Assembly: GCF_035083965.1 (NCBI RefSeq)
Contig: NC_089740.1
Location: 8,801,552 to 8,865,551 of the forward strand
Direction: 5' to 3'
Length of the DNA stretch: 64,000 nt
DNA from: Branchiostoma lanceolatum
Taxonomy: Eukaryota > Chordata > Leptocardii > Amphioxiformes > Branchiostomatidae
Shown here: positions 56,927 through 64,000 of the stretch, one piece after another
Position numbering within the stretch: position 1 is the stretch's first letter
How the letters are laid out: every line of letters starts with the position of its first letter
Position numbers and translations under genes: made by a program
The notes under the pieces: generated by a model
Seen by the model: only the letters and a program-made list of their open reading frames with translations
The model's database searches: none
What the model was told of the DNA's origin: nothing

Positions 56927-57845
56927 GGAAAGGACCATCCAAATTAAGATGTTCTATCTATATCTATCGTACTTGGCAGGGTATAAAAGAGGGACATGGA
57001 GATCACCAGAATAATGGACGAACTGGACTATAAACTAAAAATGACATAAAAGACTATAAAAACTATTCATATCCAGACATCTACTTGGGGATCAGTTCTT
57101 CGTTCATCTGAGACGGACCCGTTTCCCCTCCGTATTTCCGCCGCCATGTTGTGATTCTATGTCCGTAAACAATGGATTACCTGCCCGACACTCGGCATGC
57201 TTGTCAGGTCAAAGGTCAACAACAATTTCCTGACAAAATATGGACTCAATGGAGAGTCAAAAACACGTTTCGGTTCACAGAAAAAGTTTGAATCAAGACA
57301 AAAATGCTCAAGTATTTCATTGGATTCGCAGTTATGGACCAACTACAAACTCTAAAACTCTCATTCGTAACAAAACCATTTTTCATAGATACGTCACAAC
57401 CATTCCAATACATTCCTAATAGTTCTGACCCTATTACTACTACTTTCGTTCACTTAGAGCAGCTAAAATATGTTTTCAGATTGTGTATTGAGCCCCCCTT
57501 CCTCGTAAGCGGTCATTATTCCAGTTAAGCCCCGTGAAACTCCACGATAATGACCCATAAGGGGGGTTGTTGCCGAACAATACCCGGAGACAGCGGTTGT
57601 TAAACTAACTTTGTGTTGGTGGCCAGATAGGAGCAAAAACCTTGGCCTAATTCTGCGAGACAGACAGCGAAGGACAATACACACACAGCTTGTACTCAGA
57701 ATACAGTCTCCACCACTTTCTCTAGATTCTAGATTTTCCAGACTTTCCTAAGTGGTCACGAAAAGTGGAATTCAGCACAAATAGGGTGAATAATTGGCCC
57801 AGAGCATGTGGTAAAACTTTTCAACTGTAAAAGAAGCCCTGTAGT

Positions 57846-57907
57846 AGCCAAACTCCCCTGACAATCTATTCCCCTTATAGCCAGTGAGTTAGTCTGGTAG
57901 AGACTAA
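57846..57907. mobile_element. Terminus of the hAT-like MITE family
   Basis: GCCAAACTCCCCTGACAATC ... CCTTATAGCC ... GTTAGTCTGGTAGAGACTAA, the same block order as the right ends of the elements at 59412-59640 and 63043-63232. No clear matching left end. Confidence 0.6.
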
Positions 57908-58525
57908 TGAATAGCAAAAGAAAGAAGTGAAACATGGGTAAAGAATTTTTCTAGACCACCAGAAGAGGTCTTAATGCCACCTGTAACTTTCTGGAAACTA
58001 GACCTATTCGGCTAACCCCTCTGATAAACGCTATTTCGGTCAGTTTCTGCTACTTCTTTCCTTCCCATAAAAGTTTGGTGGCGTCTAGAGAAATGGTTTT
58101 CTTTCAGCAGATGTCCTATGCATTAGTAAAAAGATCTCATGGCGGGATTCGAGTCCACAAAACCTCGCCCACGACAAGTTGTCTGTCCGCACATTCCTGA
58201 CCGAAGCCAAACTATTAATTTCTGCGCCGTAAATTTTTCGCAGAGAAGTTCTGCTGACAACTTAATCCCCGTGACATGGTAGATAAAGAGCCATTAGGGT
58301 GTAACATAGCCGAGCGCCCGGGGGTAACATTAGCGGGAACTGGCCGGGACACTTTGAACAATCAGACATAAGCCTGGTGCAGAAGGTAGAAACACTTTAC
58401 TACACCACAACGGATAATGGTTTACAGGTGTGGAGTGTTTCGAGTCATATGCGTTATGAGTGAATTTAAAGTACAAATAAGCATCGAGATTTAGTTTATT
58501 CAGATCCTCACTTATGCTTTGGTCC

Positions 58526-58703
58526 CATTTCCAATCCGGGGCCCGGCCGGGCTGTTTACGAAAACGAAAAATTAAAGTGTATATCTGTAATATGCACTAA
58601 CTATGCTCTTACATACTTTTTGGTACGTTTTGTGTTTTTGCTGACTTTTATATCATACTTTTCGTTCCCAAAGACTGCCCGACCGGGCCCCGGATTGGAA
58701 ATG
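58526..58703. mobile_element. GC-rich palindromic MITE
   Basis: The left end CATTTCCAATCCGGGGCCCG and its inverse at the right end (GGGCCCCGGATTGGAAATG) form about 28-base terminal inverted repeats around an AT-rich core. Confidence 0.8.
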
Positions 58704-59411
58704 TGACCCTAGCCCTAGCACTAGTAGTTGGAAATGTGACCGTAGCACTAGCAGTATAGTAATGTGTTTGGGTCAAAAACCAGAACGCTTGGAACAAATG
58801 AAACCTAAACCTGGCTTGAAAGGGTAGAAACACTTGACGACGACACAAAAGACAATGGGCGACAAGCTATAGGAGTATTTTATCTTTTTGAATCTGAAGA
58901 CTAAACAAGTATCAAATGTCAACCTTTTACATAGGTTTGAATTGACCTTATGTGAAGTAAACTCATCTTTTTCCAAAATAATCACATGTGCCAAGGAACG
59001 AATTGTCCTTGAGACATTCTATGCTTGTAAATCTTATACGCCTTTTTGCAGAATACTGTCTAAAACTGTAAAAGTATACTGCAAACGCTACGGTGCAATT
59101 CTGTATTTTCTCTTTTTGAAAAAAAGTAGCAATACACCAGAATCCCCGCACAAGTTGATAATTCTAAAAAGTATTAAAAACATTTACGGTATATTTATAT
59201 ATCTACGGTACAAACGCGTCCGAAAGTTTCTACCGGGTGTGAAGTCGCGTAGTTAGTGGTAAGTTTTCCTGAGTCCTGTTCTGTTAGTTTGTGCTGAAAG
59301 TTAAGCCGCGTGAAACGCGAGTATAATTGCACCATTACCGGGGGACGAGATTGCCCGTGCCTCTGGGCGAGCCGATTACTTCCGGACTCAGGAAAGAAAA
59401 AAAAAACTCAG

Positions 59412-59640
59412 TAGCCTCTACCAGGCCTTTCTACATGGTATGGATCCCAGGATTCGGCCAAAACGGGAATGATTAATTATTTAATTTGCTAGGAGATTCA
59501 GTCCGCGAGAAGGTTAAGATTTCCTCCTCTTTTGACAGCGTCTTACCAAAGAAACCCAAATTTTGGCCAAACTCCCCTGGCAAAGTTATTCTCCCTATAG
59601 CCTACCTATATAGCCCGCGTAGTTAGTCTGGTAGTGACTA
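59412..59640. mobile_element. hAT-like MITE family member
   Basis: The left end reads TAGCCTCTACCAGGCC and, after about 40 bases, GGCCAAAA. The right end reads TTTGGCCAAACTCCCCTGGC ... CTCCCTATAG ... GTTAGTCTGGTAGTGACTA. The layout is the same as 63043-63232. Confidence 0.7.
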
Positions 59641-60569
59641 GTACTTTCCAGTGTAAAGGATTATACTAAACCGTCAGTTAAAAGTCATACCACTTGTATA
59701 TTTCAGTAAAGAAGAATAGTCTTGTAGCGAATGCCTACGAATAGTTTCATCCTACAATGCCTATGTATCCGCACATGGTGTTTTCTGGGAAAGTGTAAAC
59801 GTTACGTACAATGGATTGATTTGCATAGGCCAACCTACTTCACAAAGATAGGATAAAAATTCTTTAATCTTTCTTTGCAAATTTCCTCAGACCGTCTCCG
59901 TGGTGATGTCGACACGTCTTTAAAAGTATAGGATGTCTTGAGTCATTAGTACCGACGCGTTAGGAATTTCAATTTCTTCTGAACGGGAAAATTGAGTTAG
60001 TTCTGGACCTGTGGAATCTTGGGGTCCAGACGGGCCTTTTCCTGTACTCGCCCATAGACCGAGTCATGCGTTCGTGCTCTGAATATTAAGTGCGTAGCCA
60101 GAAGTCGCCCTCTTTTACATGTGCCATGTCTTGACTTAAGTATACACTTAACCTTCGTCATGCCCTAAGACACTTAGCTGGAAGTCGTGTTCCTCTTTAA
60201 GTCGTGACGAAATACATGTATGCGTCTGGACTTAAATCATGTCTTGAGACGGCTTAGAGGGTTGACATCTTCCCATCGTCCAGTTGTCATGGTAACGTTA
60301 ATAAACACACACACATTTTGGTACGAGTATAGTAGTCTAGCATATAAGTTCGGCTTCTTTTCGCTTCTTGGCAATGGTGAAAATGTAGGATTGTATAGAT
60401 TTACATGTAGCTACAGTAGGTTTATAAAAATAGTGCGACTCATACATCTGCGGTAAGGGAATTTACTTTCTGTATAACTGAATAGAATTTTCCATTTATA
60501 AAGTTGTACAGATGACAGAGCAGGTGCTGTAGCACGCATATGTCAGGTTGTTAGAGTGAGAAGGCGTGG

Positions 60570-60640
60570 TCACCGAACTCAATAACCCCATTTCAGCCCT
60601 GACGGGTGCCGCACTGTGATGGGGTTATTGAGTTCCGTGA
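60570..60640. mobile_element. 71-bp palindromic element
   Basis: TCACCGAACTCAATAACCCC and, after about 30 bases, GGGGTTATTGAGTTCCGTGA. The arms are 21 bases with one mismatch. Either a minimal MITE or a stable hairpin. Confidence 0.75.
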
Positions 60641-62247
60641 TAAAACACAGGGGGGTACACTTACAACATAACTGTGAAAAGAGGGGGCGTTTCTATAGGG
60701 GTAATAAAGTAACGAACACTTACGAACATGAACAAAATGGGATGGGCAGTTAGGAGTCAGAGGTGGAAATATTGTCTGATCGTCTAGCTTTAGATTCTAA
60801 TTTAATACCGAATGTTGTTGACATTTATCGAATCACAAACTTTCATGTAAACATATACATGTATTTCTACCTCCTTTTGAGTCACAAAAAAATGCCACTC
60901 ATTTAAAGTCAAATGAGCCTGTAAACATTACTGATGATAAACAACATTGAAAAGTTCCAATACAACAACAATAACTATCAACATATGACCTGCAACCTTA
61001 TATATTCATAACAGTAGTAAGCGCCAACCAGTCAGAAAGGCTACCGGAACGTCGGGCGATAGAATGCCTGGCTTGTGAAGCTAAGAACACAGCATATATC
61101 CAGACACTTCACCTGAAAACTGAGCCCAAATCTGCCCTAAGTGCTAGTCTAACAGGCGGTGAATGAGGCTCCTCTCCGAATCAAATTGTCCCCATTGCTA
61201 ATGAAAACAAACAATGGCTGTCCATAAGGACGGCGGATTACAACAGAAGATTATGTTCCCCGGAAGAGATTGGCGTGTAATCCGAATCCACTGAGAAGGA
61301 ATCTTCCACAAGAACCCAGAATTGCCCTGATTAAGTTTTCTTATTGTTTGGGCTCAGTGTACAAGGCACGATAACTTAATCTAGGACCTCGTTAAGGTTT
61401 GGTTCGGTTGTTTTGTTGTCTCAAAGATCAGGACTTGTACAGGTGCAAATCAGGTCAATCAACGTGTAAGCCGCTACCTTTGGTCTGAGAACGACAATAA
61501 GTGTCCTTATTAAGGGTCTTATTTGTGAAACTTAAACTTCTTGTCAGCAGGACGCAACGAAAAATCTACCAGTGTTCAACCAAATTACTCTCTAGTCTGA
61601 GTACATACATGTAGTGTATAAATCGGGTAAATAATTGACAATAGAGTTTGTAGAACAGTATACAGAATACCACAAATCAATTCTTGTTTCAGACATCAGT
61701 AAACATGTTCTAGGACTTAAATAGGTATTCTATGCATTATCAAATTTATCGACAGTTAACAATAACGGAATTCCTTTGATTGAAAAGATTTTACTGTCAA
61801 GGAAAAACAAATTGATTGTACGTAAATGATACAATTAGATCACGAAGTGCCCTTATTGAATGACAGGTCTGGAGACTGTCTCCACTATATTTTCTCGTGG
61901 AGTGGACACAGCTAATGACAGTCGTCGTTAACAGGCATGTACTAACCGTCACTCACTGAAACTGCACGTTTTCACAGTACAGGAGCACGCTGTCAATCAA
62001 ATAAAACTGATTAAATTCGTGTCACTCAACGGTAGCAAAATGTCAAACAAACTCGTAGACTTGGTGTCCAGTGAGTATCTTATACCAGCTCGGAAAAGAC
62101 AGTCGTGGCTTAGAGCTTCAGAAGTATTAAGAATTGAGGCGTCTAAAGATACCTACTTTCCTAAAGCTCTTGTGGAATAAAACATGTTATTATCAGATTG
62201 GCTGGCTTTTTTTGAAGACCAAATATCAAAGAGCTATTAGTGTTATT

Positions 62248-62315
62248 TGAGTTAGGTGTGACAGGTCGTTCTATATAGCATATTACGAGCATTATGGATG
62301 GCTATATGGGATGAC
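62248..62315 (+). repeat. Dispersed repeat R2, truncated copy 3
   Basis: GAGTTAGGTGTGACAGGTCG followed by ATGGCTATATGGGATGAC, matching the two ends of the copies at 12768 and 37227 with the middle deleted. Confidence 0.45.
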
Positions 62316-63042
62316 TAGCAAAAAATCTTGAATACAGAGTCACTGGATTTGAATTTCCATTTAATGTTAACCTAGCCAGTGGCAAAATAAATGAAGAGGT
62401 GGATTTCTCATGCTTTAAACTATGTGGGACATGTTTGTGCCATTACATGCACAGTTGTTCCTTCGCCTGAAGCAATTCCTCAGTCCCTTTCCTGTTTACC
62501 GTCTGTATCTGTATCCTTCAGGAATTTTGCTGACACGCAGGACGATTTTTGTTTAATTGAGGGTGTTTGTTCCACCTGCAATTACGTCCTTTATGGAGGG
62601 CAAACGAGGTACTTTTTCGAGAAGTTGGAAAATGTTTTATTTTTATTTTCTATAAGTAGCATGGGCATACTAGTTCCCAGAAATACAATATGATGTACAC
62701 TTAACTGGCACGGTTGTCTAGATATGAAATACATGTATACAAACAAGATTGTCCAAACGGGGCGTAACTTATGCTATTTGTTGGAAAATATTGATGTCAT
62801 GGCCTAGGTAGCAAGCGGTGATATGGAATTTTCTTAGTTCGATTCCCAGACAATCCTAAAAACCTGCCAGTTGACAGTTTACCGTTTGAAATTTGAAGCA
62901 AGACAGACAAACACACATAACGCGCCGATGTTGGCGTCTTAATGAGCGTCTTGACCGATATTTGACTGACAGGGGGACGCGAGACAACAGAGAAGAACAA
63001 CAACCGTCTGACATGCGCCAGTCGTACTCTTAGCATTCTAGG

Positions 63043-63232
63043 TTAGCCTCTACCAGGCTCCGCGGATCGCTGGGAAAATAGTAGATATTGGCCAAGTACA
63101 GTGAATTGTATGAAGGGAGTTGGCTACGGAGAGAGGGTCCAATAGGCAATCCTGCTGATGAAACGCTCCATGGCCAAAGTCCCCCGGCAAATGTTCTCCC
63201 TATAGCCGGCGCGGTTAGTCTGGTAGAGATTA
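63043..63232. mobile_element. hAT-like MITE with 8-bp target duplication
   Basis: The element begins TTAGCCTCTACCAGGCTC and ends GGTTAGTCTGGTAGAGATTA. It is flanked by ATTCTAGG on both sides (63035-63042 and 63233-63240). It includes GGCCAAAGTCCCCCGGCAAA and CTCCCTATAG, the signature blocks of the family seen at 57846 and 59412. The 8-base duplication points to a hAT-type transposase. Confidence 0.85.
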
Positions 63233-63568
63233 ATTCTAGGTCTTGCTGAATTGAATTACGTAGACAAATGTGGAACAAATTTACAGACAATTACCGAAAG
63301 AAACTAAGCAAAAATGGCAGATGCCGTTTAAAAGTCTTCTCGCCAAGAAACGTTTATAGTCTATGTTAAACTAAGTACTCTTTCCAGCCAAAATGTGACT
63401 GATATTCTAGTCTTGATTCCTATAAAGACGTATATCATATATCTATTTTAGATTTTAAATGTATACCTTCTTCTGAACTGTGATGATGAAAATGGAAGTG
63501 TACACTAGAAGGAGATGATGAAGGTAGAACGGACAAGAAATGGGTTCCATGAGAGGTAGGCTGGTTGT

Positions 63569-63961
63569 TTACACGGAGGGTGTGTTAGAGCGAGCCAGTA
63601 CATTTACGGGGATCAACAAATGTTTGTCCACGGGATCAGAGACGTAACGAACCGAGACTGTCTTTGAGTCATCGTTAGGGGACGGAGCAAGAAAGAGCTG
63701 GGGTGAAAATGCTGGTGTCTTCTCTCCAAGCAGGCTGAGAGATTGAAAAATCTTTATAGAAGCAAGCTCTACAAGTAGGGCGTTTGGGGGGTTATACTGT
63801 ACTTTTATCCTGAAGTCATATCCGTTCTCTCTGTACTTGGTGTCTTTTGGGCCATCTTCTATTCCAGTAAAAGGGTCAAGCAAAAGATGGTAACGATTTC
63901 TCCCTACCGTATCTGCTTGGTGAATAGTGCGTTGGAACATTTGTGTACATTCACCAGACAA
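63569..63961 (-). CDS. Possible hypothetical protein or terminal exon at the window edge
   Basis: An open frame of 130 codons ending TAA, of balanced composition with a beta-rich look (YDFRIKVQYNPPNALLVELA, SPQLFLAPSPNDDSKTVSVR, HLLIPVNVLARSN). I recognise no family. There are MITE-like CTCCAAGCAG and CTGCTTGG blocks within it, so the frame may be part of a repeat. If real, it is probably the last exon of a gene extending beyond 64000; the ATG at 63961 need not be the start. Confidence 0.3.
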   Translation of the reverse strand: MSGECTQMFQRTIHQADTVGRNRYHLLLDPFTGIEDGPKDTKYRENGYDFRIKVQYNPPNALLVELASIKIFQSLSLLGEKTPAFSPQLFLAPSPNDDSKTVSVRYVSDPVDKHLLIPVNVLARSNTPSV

Positions 63962-64000
63962 TCTTTACTATGGGTTTTCTATGCAGTTTCCTTGTCTGTT

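Larger units (their letters stand above)
51858..63568. other. Gene-poor interval rich in repeats
   Basis: I see no supportable gene in about 11.7 kb. The missing 5' exon of the Ig receptor probably lies in it. It contains a 57-bp tandem array (52469-52752), several MITEs (54727-55103, 56812-56926, 58526-58703, 59412-59640, 60570-60640, 63043-63232), MITE termini (56049-56072, 57846-57907) and R2 copy 3 (62248-62315). Remaining frames are short, lack domains and have no splice context. Confidence 0.5.

Overview
The window looks like nuclear DNA of a cephalochordate (amphioxus, Branchiostoma sp.). This is an inference. The genes are intron-rich, with GT/AG introns of a few hundred bases to about 3 kb. 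Intron phases are chordate-like, with 1-1 phase CCP and Ig exons. There are dense palindromic MITE-like elements, a tRNA-derived SINE and CA/GT microsatellites, and several single-pass receptors carry tyrosine-rich tails of a kind I associate with lancelets. Nothing is bacterial: there are no operons, ribosome binding sites or CRISPR.

Layout. 1-4790 is non-coding and repeat-rich. 4791-8970 (-) is a complete ten-exon gene for a type I membrane protein with six CCP/sushi domains. 11562-12253 (+) is a 39-bp minisatellite that reads as an open exon and could splice in frame into the next gene. 13556-16128 (+) is a leucine-rich-repeat (LRR) receptor whose long reading frame is broken by one in-frame TAG. 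17001-18893 (-) holds five exons of a secreted or membrane protein with a mannose-6-phosphate-receptor-homology (MRH) domain; its 3' end was not found. 21842-27381 (-) and 30875-34527 (-) are tandem paralogues encoding large type I membrane proteins that I do not recognise. They share gene structure (signal exon of exactly 106 nt, short second exon, giant third exon), a short Cys motif ending CVNGKHQ, and low-complexity repeat ectodomains. 37021-41074 (+) is a complete five-exon arylacetamide-deacetylase-like esterase. 43970-51857 (-) is an Ig-superfamily receptor (V-like plus C2/I-like Ig domains, membrane segment, tyrosine-rich tail) whose signal-peptide exon was not found. 51858-63568 is largely non-coding with several MITEs. 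A possible hypothetical exon lies at the right edge.

How the genes relate. Five of the seven genes encode predicted single-pass cell-surface proteins with quite different ectodomains (CCP, LRR, two repeat-rich unknowns, Ig). Several have cytoplasmic tyrosine motifs such as YENT, YVHM and YADV. This may be a neighbourhood of recognition or adhesion receptors, but co-function is not shown by the sequence. The most novel-looking item is the tandem pair at 21842-34527. Other points of note are the interrupted LRR receptor with its iterated IPDEYY/YENT tail, the exon-plus-intron amplification of the CCP gene with one decayed exon, and MITE families whose target-site duplications are visible directly.

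All exon boundaries were inferred by eye from GT/AG signals, phase continuity and domain logic. No transcript or database evidence was available.
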